DNA of 64,000 nucleotides from Isoperla grammatica (Eukaryota > Arthropoda > Insecta > Plecoptera > Perlodidae), in the NCBI GenBank assembly GCA_945910005.1, contig OX246741.1:10774669-10838668 (forward strand), given 5' to 3'. Of the stretch, positions 38,001-48,616 are shown one piece after another. The translations under genes and the position numbers were made by a program. Numbering within the stretch: position 1 is the stretch's first letter; every line of letters begins with the position of its first letter. The notes under the pieces are model-generated. The model worked only from the letters and a program-made list of their open reading frames with translations. It was not told the DNA's origin and did not search any database.

Positions 38001-38213
38001 TTGTAACATGTTGAAATTTTCAACTGGCTGCCTAGGTGGCTAGGCCTAGGGCCCTACCATGGTTGGTTGTAAGTTATTTTATTCCCTTACCTGAACATTG
38101 GTGGACGACATTATTCTTGCAGGCATATGATCATTAAAAATAGAGGTCATACCTTTTTTTTCCATCAAGCATAGTCTACATATTTCATTAAACTTTATAT
38201 TTTTGTAATCCAT
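35027..38213 (-). CDS. ZAD-domain C2H2 zinc-finger protein B (9 fingers)
   Basis: A paralogue of the gene at 1639-3472. Exons are 38213-38091, 37987-37829 and 36166-35027, all phase 0, giving 473 residues. ZAD cysteines are C12 and C15 (EICRLCLM) and C53 and C56 (LICREC), followed by GEVDNMYKFQTRCQRSDVTL. Fingers one to nine run from about 187 to 440, and several match gene A finger by finger: FLCDQCGK, FFTTSGLDRHK, FFTKSEVTRHLRYH, EKQHLVVHERIHSGERP. The C-terminus differs, with an acidic tail (EEKNVEEDELDDNYDFGD). A DNA-binding regulator is inferred. Two of the three exon boundaries use the same codon context as in gene A, so duplication occurred after the introns were in place. The 1.66-kb second intron holds most of the family X repeat and a MITE. 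Confidence 0.9.
36520..37473. repeat. Dispersed repeat family X, copy 2
   Basis: Aligns with 20860-21285 over both halves, separated by an element inserted at 36734-37212. It ends gggatttcccggggaaata, then gagttggcaatcct. It lies in intron 2 of zinc-finger gene B. Confidence 0.6.
36734..37212. mobile_element. MITE inserted into repeat X
   Basis: Begins GGGTACGTTCC and ends GGAACGCAGCC, inverted with mismatches. Inner arms have gttgaaaatgc and gcattttcaacac. ATT flanks both ends (36731-36733, 37213-37215). Copy 1 of repeat X shows the corresponding empty site (cATTaat near 21060). 479 bp, non-coding. Confidence 0.65.
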
Positions 38214-39118
38214 CCTAAAAACTTGTTGACAAGTAGGCCTATTTGTAACTTAACCTAATATTGCACAGCCTGCTCGAGCTGAAGATATGCAACGAATCAT
38301 TCATTTCGAGCGGGATTTTTAAAACTCTGGCATTTCATTCATACAATAGGGAGGCTCACACATTTTTTGTATTTGCTTACTGGTTATCTCAAGTTAAAAT
38401 AAACGGGAACTAACTGGTTTCGGCTCGAAAGGTGCATTAACATCGCTTTAACAGCAAGTCAAAGATATTGCTGTCAAAACACGCTCAGAAACGGACCTGC
38501 ACCATCTTGCTCGTGATTAGAAGGTTCTGACATCATATGTCAGGAAACAATAATTTTATATCATACAAATAGTACTGAAATCCCACCCTTTAGTAGATTA
38601 TTGCTATCATAAGACTTTAACTGAACCAACGTTTATTTCTAGTTAGTAAATGAACACTGCTCAACATTAATTAACAACAATATGTTAAATGATTGCATTA
38701 TTTTAAACACGTTTTGGTAACTACTGTATCAAAATGTATTTTCTGAAGAAAACAGTGGTATAAAAGACATTGTTGTAAAGTCACTGCATCCTAGATATTG
38801 TAAAATGTCCAACTTAATGTCGTTGATATTATCAAGAATACTTCAACAATTAGTTATCTGTGCTTCAAGGAGGCAGTTGTTTACATGACATATGACGTCA
38901 AGAGCCGTTTTTCAATTACGGCACAAGAAGTTCCAAATTTCAAACTTAAAATGCTAAAAGAATTGGAAATATATGCTTCTCAGATATAAAAATTATACTG
39001 CCCGCATTTTTAGTAATGCTACTACTAATAATAAAGGGAGAAAATATAAAAATGCAAATTTACTCAAAGGGTCAAAGTGATTTGCAGAAAGTTTTTTTTT
39101 GCAATGCATAGGCCTAAT

Positions 39119-39491
39119 GATTGATTGATTAATGGGGCTTAACGTATCATATTTTTGCAACTATGGCTAATCGAGACAATGAGCGGGTGATAATGAAGAT
39201 GAAAAAGATGATGAAGAATAAAGCTACATCCGAATCAGATCCATTGTACATCGCGTGGGTCGTCATACGTGAGTCCAGCAAGGGAGGGCAGGGCCAAGTG
39301 GGGGGAGAAATATTCAGTGGGACAGTGGGGGGGAAAGGGACAAGGTCTCCGTTCGTCGCCTCTTACGACAAGCAGAGTCACTCTGGGTCTATTCTACACG
39401 TTTTGGTATAGGCCCAGACGGGTCTCCTTTCGTCGCCTCTTACGACTAGCAGAGTTACTCTGGGCCTATTCTTCTCCGGGCCTAGACGGGC
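39119..39491 (-). mobile_element. SINE-like retroposon, second full copy
   Basis: Flanked by the 13-bp duplication gcataggcctaat (39106-39118, 39492-39504). It is collinear with 32643-33005, with a (GATT)n run at the left, which is an (AATC)n tail on the minus strand. It contains the same pair of direct repeats built on cgtcgcctcttacgac. Confidence 0.85.
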
Positions 39492-39623
39492 GCATAGGCC
39501 TAATAATATAGGCCTACATAATATCTTAGATTCAATACAATCTATCTTATAATAAATAGGAATGTTCTAGTAAATTTACAAATATTATGCATAGTCAATT
39601 GGTACCAAAAAGTACCAGTTTAA

Positions 39624-39629
39624 TTTATT
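39624..39629 (-). terminator. Poly(A) signal of MYG1
   Basis: AATAAA on the minus strand about 65 bp after the MYG1 stop codon. Confidence 0.5.
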
Positions 39630-39690
39630 TAATGAAAAGGTACAATCATGGTAAATACAATTAAACCTGTAGAGCACGGAGCACCACAGA

Positions 39691-41689
39691 CTAGCTTTTT
39701 GTTTCCATGACTTCCCTATTTTCTAAACACTTGACGGCCATTTGTAATACTCCGTCCCGTGTTTTATTCCCGCCGATAAAACCAGTTGCATGAACGAATA
39801 TACCGCCCGCTATTCCAGAAGTTTCCGAAAGATTTTCATCGCGTAGTCCTTGCCATTCTGCAAGTAGACACACTCGGCAAACGAAGCTACCAATTCCAAC
39901 CGGTACCGCCTGCACTCGCCAATTCCCATTGTTGTCGGTAAAGAGCACAAACTTAATGGTGGGAACGGCATTTAATTTCTTTTCTAGAGCAAATAAGTGC
40001 TCTTTCCAAGGAACAGCTTTGCCCTCAGGAAATTGAATGATTTCCCCAGACTGATGAATATTAAATCGATTTTCGAGTGCCTGTTGAACAATGTGCCTGG
40101 CTGGCCACCACACTTGACTGACGTACTGAACACGGTCATCAAATTCACTTGCAACCAATTCCATGGCCTTGTGGAACTGCTCAGTCTCGTCGGTTTCACT
40201 AGTGCTGTTCCACGGGGGATTGAAGTAGCTCACTCGGGAGCTGAGATTCGTTGTAATTCTGTACAAAGGTTCGCCCTCAAACATTGGCACTCCATTGTCG
40301 ATGCCATCAATTTCCTGTACGAAGTGCTCATAAACTTGGCTGAAGACTTCCTTTACTAGTTCTTCATCATCTCCATCAATAAAGGTCTTCAGAACATCCA
40401 TTCCAAAATGAAAGAAAACCAATCCAGCACTACTCAGTTTTGTTTTCCATGGCTTGTCAGGGGACAGTGATTGCATCGTTTCATTGAAACTCCTCTGGTG
40501 GTGATCGTATCGACGCTTTGAAGGATCATATGTCCCTCCGACATCAACGACAATATCACAAGTATCAAGCACCTGCTGGTCTCTTGTTCTTATTATTTCT
40601 GCATCTTTGTATTGGGGCAATCGCTTGAGCAGGTAACAAGCCAAAACTTCGTCACAGTGAAATACACCATTATGGGTACCAATTTTAACATTTGACCCAG
40701 AATCGTTATTTCGAACCATGATGTTATGTCTGAAAATAAAACAAATCTGTAAAAGTTTCAGTTATGGGAGCACACATAGGTTGCCCTATATTAGTATAGT
40801 ATGAACCAGTATTTTTCTGTTATAGGTTACATTTTTTTGTTTTATCAACCAAACCAAAAGACATCCATAACGTGTTCAAGCTTCGTGCACACTGTAGGCC
40901 TATTGGTATAGGCCTATATATTGGATTGGACTGTGCCCAAATGCTGACTCGTAATACAAGATGTATTGTGTAAAGAAATACAGAGGAAGTAAGTAGGGGT
41001 AGGGCCTAGGCCTAATTACTGCAATTTCATTTGATTATTTGGTATTTGAAGACTAGGCTACCCACTCGACAACTGGATCGTATGATGACGAGTTACAATT
41101 TTAAGCCCCTATGGTTAGCACATGTTAGTTGCTACAAATGTTGAGATAGCCTCTAGGGCCTACAGCCCTACCTGTTTTAACGAACCAGAAGTCGAACCGA
41201 ACCATTGCAAGTTGCATTGGCATTGCACACGATTGTTTTTCGAGCTAATTGTCTTTGTATTTGGTTCTAGGCTAGGGCCTAGGTCCTAGGCCTTGCCTAT
41301 ATTTTAATACAGCGGCTCACGATCCAATTATGTGTACATAAACTACCTAGGCCTAGGCCTAGCCTAGGCTAGCCTAGACCCTACGTTGCTAAAGAAAGAC
41401 CTCCACATTACTGCAACAGTACAGTATCTAACCAGAAAATCGTTTTCTGTACCCATACCGTACCATTGGTCTAGGCATTGAGTTTAAAATACCCCGTAAG
41501 GTATTTTAAACACAATGGCCTAGGCCTAGGCCTACCAATGGATTTGAATTGTTAAAGGTTAAAACCGACAGCGGTTACTTACATTGACTGACGGTGCGGC
41601 TTGGCGTAATATGGAGTTCCAATAAGATGACGACAAAATAAATGTGTTTCGCTTTGAATAATTCTACAGAAAATAAGTTTACATAACAT
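39691..41689 (-). CDS. MYG1: MYG1 3'-5' RNA exonuclease
   Basis: A DHH-family metal-dependent exonuclease; in studied animals it processes RNA in nucleolus and mitochondria. There are two exons, 41689-41583 and 40729-39691. The junction is phase 2 (AT/gtaagt ... tttcag/A), giving 381 residues. The second exon alone has a plausible start at 40719, but splicing adds 39 in-frame residues beginning [11 protein letters not shown], basic and with one acid, as expected of a mitochondrial presequence. Family motifs follow: [41 protein letters not shown] (the DHH metal site), [32 protein letters not shown], and [16 protein letters not shown] near the C-terminus. Length matches the family (about 375-390). 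It is divergent from HSD17B8, with 427 bp between start codons. A shorter cytosolic/nuclear form could start at 40719. Confidence 0.95.
41463..41541. repeat. Hairpin in MYG1 intron
   Basis: GTTTAAAATACC and GGTATTTTAAAC form a perfect 12-bp stem with a short loop. It is extended outward by ccattggtctaggc-attg and caatggcctag...ccaatgg, with a bulge made of extra ggccta repeats. It is probably a small fold-back element. Confidence 0.6.
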
Positions 41690-42116
41690 ATATTGATCAA
41701 AATCGCAAAAATGTTCGAAACTTTACACCAAGCTTTCCACCACCGATTCGGATTCGAAACCGGAAATAAGAAATCGCTCATTCACTGCCCTCTGGATTGG
41801 GGGATTTGGATACGACAAATCATGACCCGCGCAAATCAAAAAGATACATTTTAAACACTTTGATAATTTATTTAAAACGTTTAACAAAAGTTAACGCTGT
41901 TCAAATTATAAATTATTTACGACTTAATCATTAGCGCTCATGCCATTCAATTTCAAACATAGTAGGCGGCTCCCAGTGACATAAAATAAATTCCACCTGC
42001 TACTAGCTAGCCAAGTTGGCCTTGGTGGCCTGTCAAATCGGTTTAATAACCTTGTATAATATTATCAAGTCATAAGCTTTTCCCATGACACGAGTTTCTT
42101 AACTAAGATAAGCAGC
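41690..42116. promoter_or_regulatory. Shared divergent promoter region of MYG1 and HSD17B8
   Basis: 427 bp separate the two start codons and include both 5' leaders. On the MYG1 side an upstream ATG at 41781 opens a 68-codon frame that overlaps the presequence ATG in another frame and could act as a uORF. No TATA box is evident. Co-regulation of the two genes is inference. Confidence 0.45.
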
Positions 42117-45100
42117 ATGGTATCTGGGAAACTAGCTTTTGTGACTGGCAAGTAGCTAAATAGTTATATAAAATGCACTTAAATTAATATATTTTGAGGT
42201 TATGTGTCATATTATGTAACTTTTAAAGTAATAAGAGGGTTTGTCCCATAAGTACAAAGAGGGAATGTTATTAAAATATTGCAAATCTATAATTATAAAA
42301 GTGAACATAGTATAAAAGCTGGTATTTGTTTAGTATCAAAGCTAATGTGTGGGCCCTGTGTACATTTTTTGAATTTGTGCTTGCATCCCATTTTAGGCTT
42401 AGGCTAGTATTTGTTTACAAGATAAAATAATAACTGAAGGGCTAAAGGGACATTATACTTTCATCTCCATATACTTACCATGATGGCCAAAGTCCTGAAA
42501 CGCGTCATAGGCCTATTCGCCTGGCTAAGGCCCTTTTGAAGACCAAAAATATCATTGCCTCTTCTCAGTTTGGATTCGTCGAAGGTACCCACACACAACC
42601 ACAGTGTAAGAATCCATACAGTACCAAAACTCTCTAGCTGCAAACACATGCATGCACAGTGGGTATATCTATGGGCTGTGGGTTTAGATGAAGAGACGGT
42701 AAAGTAGTACTGCTACAACTTGAGGTAGCTATTGTAATGGTAAACTATGTATGTTAACCACATTCCCGTTATGCTGCGCTACTGTCGCAGGCAACCAGCC
42801 GTGCGCAAGTTGTTCAATGGGCCTGATATAAGAGTTTTGGTACTGTATGTATTATTATACTGTGACAGAACACTAGTTTCTGCCACCTCATTGATTCTTC
42901 TCCTCTGAAGATTCAACTCAAAAAGTGTTGATTCACAATAATGGATTCAACCCAAATTCTGTCATCTACCAAATTTCTCCGGGCAATGCATTCTCATTGG
43001 CACACTAAATTCTCCTCTTAAAATTTCATGAACTGGGTATTGGAAATTCGATTCATAAGCATAAGCATTTGCTTAGTGCAACCGACATACACTATACTTT
43101 ATATGCCCAGTTGTTATATATTGTAGTTGCGAGCTAGAGAAAGGAAGGTTATAGTGGGTTCACACAAATGTTTGAGGATTTAAGGTTTATGATTTAAGAT
43201 TCTGTTCTAAGAAACGAATTTCTCTAACTGCTTTAGTAGGATGGCTACAATTGGCCGAAGTTATAACCTCACCTCTCATTGTCACCTCTCATTGGCTGCT
43301 CTAAGGATTCCAGGTCTAAAGTTGAATCTTAGTCAACTTTGTTAAACCTTAAACACTGGCCCTTAAAACTAGCACTGGATGTGAACGCTAACGTTGTTTT
43401 CCTATAGTTCAATCTTAAATCTTAAACCTTAAACATTTGTGTGAACCGACCATTAATGACATAGAGAGACTTTAAATCAGGATGTTCGAGTTAGATTTTG
43501 GATTCAATCCCAACTCTCTTGCCTCATATAAACACTTCTGAGGGTTTACTAGATTCAATCGATCTATTCCCACAACATCTGGGGGCAAGTCCTAAGTCTC
43601 ACCATATAAATAGAATGGAAGGAGACAGGGATTTGGAGTGACAAAATTCATAAGATCTATAACTAATAGATTTCTGAAATCAGTCAGCCAATTCTCTAAT
43701 ATTCCCATTACAAGGATTGAATCATATTACATGTTAATATGTACAAGAATTGCAAAGCGAGTTAAATTCAATTTCAATTGAATCCATCTTAGGCTACCCC
43801 TAAATAAATGAATAAAGTAACATGCCAAATTGAGAAAATGGTGGACGTTTTTTGGGTTTAGTTTTCTTTTCTGGTAAGGGATTTGATATGAAAATGAAGA
43901 TTTATGCTATCGTTTGTACTGTGTACGGATCCAGATTACACACTTAGGTTACAGTTGTATAGACTCAACATTAGACCTTCACCAACTTGTACTTACATAA
44001 TACTCTTGTTTATGTACTCCACATTAGGTTGGCTGGTCCTCTCTCATCTCCTTCTGCCACAGGAACTCCTGCTATTATTGTCATGGTCTTACTCATACCT
44101 GGTACTTTCAAACAGATACAGTTGATCTTCTTATTTCCATCCTGTTGATGAGTCAAAATGGCTTCAACCTTCTGTCACCTTCTTGTTCAGCTTAACTCCA
44201 CACTCAGACCCGTGCTCTAATATCTTCATTCATTATCCATTATGCAGAGGAAAATCTTTGCTTTGTATGTAAACATATGTGTGACTAAACCAATACGTAT
44301 TGGATAACTGTCTACAGCTTTCAAGGCAATACACAGCAAGTAATCACAGTAGTCAATGTCTTGCTTCTCGAAATGTTGCGGACTGTTAAATGCAAGGTTC
44401 AAGGAAAATCTCATTCAAGATCCTACTTAATGTACCAAAACATTGCAGGTGCTGGCAGTGGAATTGGTCGTTCCGTTTGCCAGTTGTTGGCTCGAGATGG
44501 AGCGAAGGTTGTTGCTGCAGATCAAAATTTTGAGGCAGCTCAACAGACGTTGGAACTCATACCCGATAGTGGAACGAAGCACTTATCTGTGAACCTGGAT
44601 GTATCACAAGCAAGCAGTGTTAATGATGCATTAAAAAAAGTCATCACCCATTATTCTGAACCACCTTCGATTATCATTAACTCCGCTGGAATCACTCGCG
44701 ACACCTTTCTGCTAAAAATGGAAGAAACCGCTTTCCAGCAAGTTATTGACGTGAACCTAAAGGTACATCACAGGGTAAAATTGTTGGAAGACTTACTTGA
44801 CTGACGTTAGAATGGAAGTTTGATTCCGATGTCGTGTTTGCAGGGAACATTTCTGGTAATGCAGTACTTCACTAAAGCAATGGTGGAGGCCGGGGTAACG
44901 GGAGGTTCCATTGTCAACTTAGCGAGTATCGTCGGGAAGACGGGGAACATCGGCCAGTGTAATTACGCCGCCAGTAAAGCTGGAGTAGAAGCGCTCACAA
45001 AAACAGCGGCCAAGGAATTTGGAAAGTACGTTTTGATGATAAGCTACAATCTGTGAGGCCTTGCGGGCCTAAGTTATAACAGAAACTATGCAATTACGCA

Positions 45101-46388
45101 CGCAATGGTGTGCCGACCTGGGTGGATCTTCTAAAAATAAATCCCAATACCACTACATAGTACTAGCCAATAATCTAGCTCCCATATACAACAGGAGTCA
45201 GGTTGACAAGTGAAGCATTGTATGTCTGTTATCTATGATAAGTATTACTTTTTCTTTTAGGTTTGGTATCCGATGTAATGCTGTTGTTCCTGGTTTCATA
45301 AAAAGCCCTATGACAGATGCTATTCCAGAAAAATTGAAAGAAGCCTTTAGAAGCAACATTGCAATGGGACGTTTTGGCACAACATCAGGTAACATGAAAA
45401 CAGTCTAGATGGCCGATTATGAATCCAACTGTGAATGGGACTCAAACCGATCTGAAACTCCCCAAGAGAGTTTGCTCAACAATAGACAATCTCTTTAAAA
45501 CTAGTATGCTAAATAGAATACCTTCATCTCTATAGATCCCTGGAACATTTTACATTTTACATGTTCTAGTTCATTGCTTGATTTTTATTTAGTAATGAAG
45601 TTCCCCATTTTTTCTGTCAGTGTTTTATCACTACAAGAGTGGCACCTAGTGATGATTTCAATCTGACTTACTTCCCTTTCAATATGGTGAAGACAAAACT
45701 TCAATGCAAATTAATTAAGATATTCAGACGTATAGGCCTACTGGTACCTATCATTGAGCAATGAAATATTTGTTTCGATTTAATTCTGTCAATGTCACGT
45801 GCCATTAGCCTGATCTTAATTTTCTCTAGATCTTCATCTACACTTAGGCCTATGCCAGGGCTCAAAATTTCAGTGGAAGAGTCACTACCCAAATAAAACC
45901 CAACTCGCCATGTAGAGATAACGGGTGGTTAGGGGGGCTTGCCCCAGATTTTTTCGTTATGAACACCAGTCATTTTTATGAGAATTTACGCACTTTGAGC
46001 GTAAAAACAATTTTTTGCAACTTTTTTTATTTTTTGGCGTTAAAGATAGCCTACCCATTCATAAATTTTAACTCGCCAATGGCAAGTTGGCGAGCAGTAA
46101 TTTTGAGCCCTGCTTATGCTACAATAATTCTTTCAAAGATAAGTCTATCCTACTGTAATAATATGTGATTAAGAATTTAAGGAATTTTGGGACAGTTCTC
46201 AAAAAGTGATTTTGTCCATTAGTTTTTTTTATTTTAATAGGCACCTATTTTAGAACATTATACTTCTTTATCATAAAGTAACAAGATGTTTCCCTTCTGT
46301 TCCAGAGGTTGCTGAAGTGATCGTCTTTCTAGCCTCAAATAAGAGTATGTTTGTGAACGGAACTTCAGTAGACGTTAATGGAGGGTGA
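42117..46388 (+). CDS. HSD17B8: HSD17B8-like short-chain dehydrogenase/reductase
   Basis: An NAD(P)-dependent SDR related to bacterial FabG. In vertebrates HSD17B8 pairs with CBR4 as the mitochondrial 3-ketoacyl-ACP reductase and oxidises estradiol. Exons are 42117-42147, 44449-44762, 44844-45025, 45261-45388 and 46306-46388, giving 245 residues. Exon 1 encodes MVSGKLAFVTG; joined to exon 2 it makes the cofactor motif TGAGSGIGR. The rest follows the family: DVS, INSAGI, VNLKGTFLVMQ, catalytic Ser in NLASIVGKTGNIGQ, YAASK with catalytic Tyr and Lys, GIRCNAVVPGFIKSPMT, and ending TSVDVNGG. Intron 1 uses a GC donor (ACTG/gcaagt ... gcag). All other introns are GT-AG. CBR4 is the alternative, but GNIGQ and GTSV favour HSD17B8. 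AATAAA lies at 46785. Confidence 0.92.
43151..43456. mobile_element. Fold-back element in HSD17B8 intron 1
   Basis: GGGTTCACACAAATGTTTGA at the left is complemented by CTTAAACATTTGTGTGAACC at the right, with further taaggttta / taaacctta inverted blocks inside. About 306 bp, non-coding. Confidence 0.65.
45856..46112. mobile_element. hAT-like MITE in HSD17B8 intron 4
   Basis: CAGGGCTCAAAATTTC at the left is mirrored at the right by TAATTTTGAGCCCTG. Flanks gcctatgc and gcttatgc agree at 7 of 8 bases, consistent with an aged 8-bp duplication. The interior also repeats aactcgcca. No transposase. Confidence 0.7.
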
Positions 46389-46784
46389 TTAAATAATTTA
46401 AAAGTAAATGTGGTCACGTGGGGCATAGAATGCCGATATAAATACAATATTAATAGGAATTATATGATGCGTGCCATAACCAAAGAAATACAGCACTCAT
46501 AAGTCATAACTTAATACCTTTCTTATCAACATGCAATTAATTTGTTTATGGATCCAAATGTTAGCAACAAATTACATAGTGAGTAGATTTTTGGGAAGTT
46601 TTACTACTTTAAAATTGTACTGATTTATTATTACCATTGTAATTTGTACTGTTTACAAAACTGTTTATGTGCTATTTAATTTTAGCTAGGTCTGGGACAT
46701 ACAATTACGTAATTGGGTATCTAGCCCAATGAGATTAACTCAATTTCATAAACTTGTGTGCACATTTTTTTATTTGAACTTACC

Positions 46785-46832
46785 AATAAATGTATACAAT
46801 ATTTGCAAAGTGGTTGAATACAGACTTTTATT
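46785..46832. terminator. Convergent poly(A) signals
   Basis: AATAAA at 46785-46790 (plus) serves HSD17B8. AATAAA at 46832-46827 (minus) serves the Fcf2-domain gene and begins only about 20 nt after its stop codon. Expected cleavage points of the two transcripts fall within roughly 20 bp of one another. Confidence 0.55.
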
Positions 46833-46852
46833 CGTACCTGTCCTTGGTTTTC

Positions 46853-48609
46853 TTACCGCTTCTTGTTTTTTAGTCGTTTAGCGTGCTTATGAGCCTTGAA
46901 ATTTGTTTTCCTTCTGTCTTCAATTATCTCTGTGTATCTTTTCTTGTTGTATTTCTTAAACTTGGAGTCTGCAAGAAGCTCCTCCACAATTGTTTTCTTT
47001 CTCTCCTTCTTGGGAACACGGCTGTGGTAGAAATCGGCGGGAGATTCCACTATACGGCCTACCTGCGTTTCAATTGAGATAAGAAAATGTAAAGATTAGT
47101 TGCGCAGAAGCTCTAACCGGTAATACCCGGGCTAAACAGGGATAAATAACAATGATTGTGTAGTTGTTTTGTAGTAAGTAGATGTGGGGCAACCAAGAAA
47201 AAGATAAAAAAGAAATTAAATTGTATAAGTTTAGAACATAAATGAGACAAAATAGCGATAGATAAGCACAGAAGTCTTATCTACATTGTTAAAACTAGAA
47301 TACACACAATGGAATGAATAATGCCGACCGTGGCCATATGAAAAGAAGTTAGGCATATAGGCCTATAGTCACAAAGCTCGGCCAAGTAGGCGGGCTTGTA
47401 CACAAGGAAGGGTGAAATATGAAAAAAGCAATAGAACTTGGCTTTATTCCAGAAGGTACAGGGTTTGATTCCCAGTTTAGAATTCTTAAATTTGGAAATT
47501 GTCTTCAATCTGTCAGTATAGTAGGCCTACTTGTTGTACATAAATGGTGATTTGGAAGCTGTTATGATGAAAAACACTCTTTTTGCCATCCCTCATCACC
47601 AATCAAATTTTTTTTCTTGTGCCAAGATGGGTTTTTCAGCCATTCTTTTGTCTAACTATCCAACATAGGCCTATCAAATTTATATTTCAGCAACACCTGA
47701 AATGCTTCAATAAAGTAGGCCTATATGCCTAATGATTGAAAAACAGAGTATGTATAGTACTTTGTCCTTACCTGGAAGTATTTTGGAAGAACTTCGAGTG
47801 TGTTCTTCTTGTAGAAATGTTTCGGATCGAGGACGGATCTCATCTGGATGACCTCGAGGTCCTTTTTCAACTCTTCCGTCATCTCAGTAGCTGGCAAATT
47901 AAACCATTTTGAGCCCTTCGTTTTCTCTCGCTCTTTCTATAAAATCAAAATGGGTATGGTAGGTCACTGGTAAAGCATCGTCTCAAAATCTAAGAATACA
48001 AACACTCTAGTGCTGCTACACAAGATTTGGTTGGTGTCGATGTAAAGCTAAAAAATAAAAAAAAATATACAATTTAAATAAGCCCTACCTACCTTCTTTC
48101 AAAGCAAACTATAAAATGTAAACTAGGAAGTCTTTACACTAAATTCCCAGCTAAGAAAATAACAAGCTTACTCTCTCGTACAGAGACGAGATTACTTGAC
48201 TAACCTTCCTTTCCTTCTTGAGTATCTGTTGGCTGACTTCGTACGGTGGAACCGCATGCAACTTCTCGTAGCCCGGCGAAATGACGCTCTTCTTCATCAC
48301 TTGGTCCAAGTTGCTAATCTTACGAACGTTGTAATCCATCAGAGTCATCTCCCCGTCTTTCCCACCGACGTCTGTGTAGACGTCGTCCATGTCGATATCC
48401 TCCTCGTGTTTGTTTCGTCCGACGACCTTCTTCTTCTTCTTTGCCTTCGCAATTATATTCGGTATCGAGAAAAGTGAGAGTCTGTTTGTCGACGGCTCAT
48501 CGTCACTCTCGGACGCGTCGTCAACGTCCAACACGTTGCACGAAATCAGTTCCTTGACATTTAGAAGGTCTGGCTGCGCACTTGTATCTTTAAATGCAAT
48601 CATATCCAT
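46853..48609 (-). CDS. DNTTIP2: Fcf2-domain pre-rRNA processing protein (DNTTIP2/TdIF2 family)
   Basis: A nucleolar protein; yeast Fcf2 is needed for early 18S rRNA cleavages, and the animal orthologue is DNTTIP2. The last three exons are 48616-48205, 47936-47772 and 47062-46853, with both joins at phase 0. From the ATG at 48609 this gives 259 residues. The C-terminal 110 or so residues are the Fcf2 domain: WFNLPATEMTEELKKDLEVI, LDPKHFYKKN, LPKYFQVGRIVESPADFYHS, KKERKKTIVEELLAD, then a Lys/Arg-rich tail. The N-terminal part is acidic with a KKKKK cluster. The first exon has an acceptor before it (ctcccag/G), so at least one more upstream exon exists. It may be untranslated, or it may add N-terminal residues; human DNTTIP2 is much longer, whereas yeast Fcf2 is short. 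Confidence 0.88.
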
Positions 48610-48616
48610 GATAGAC

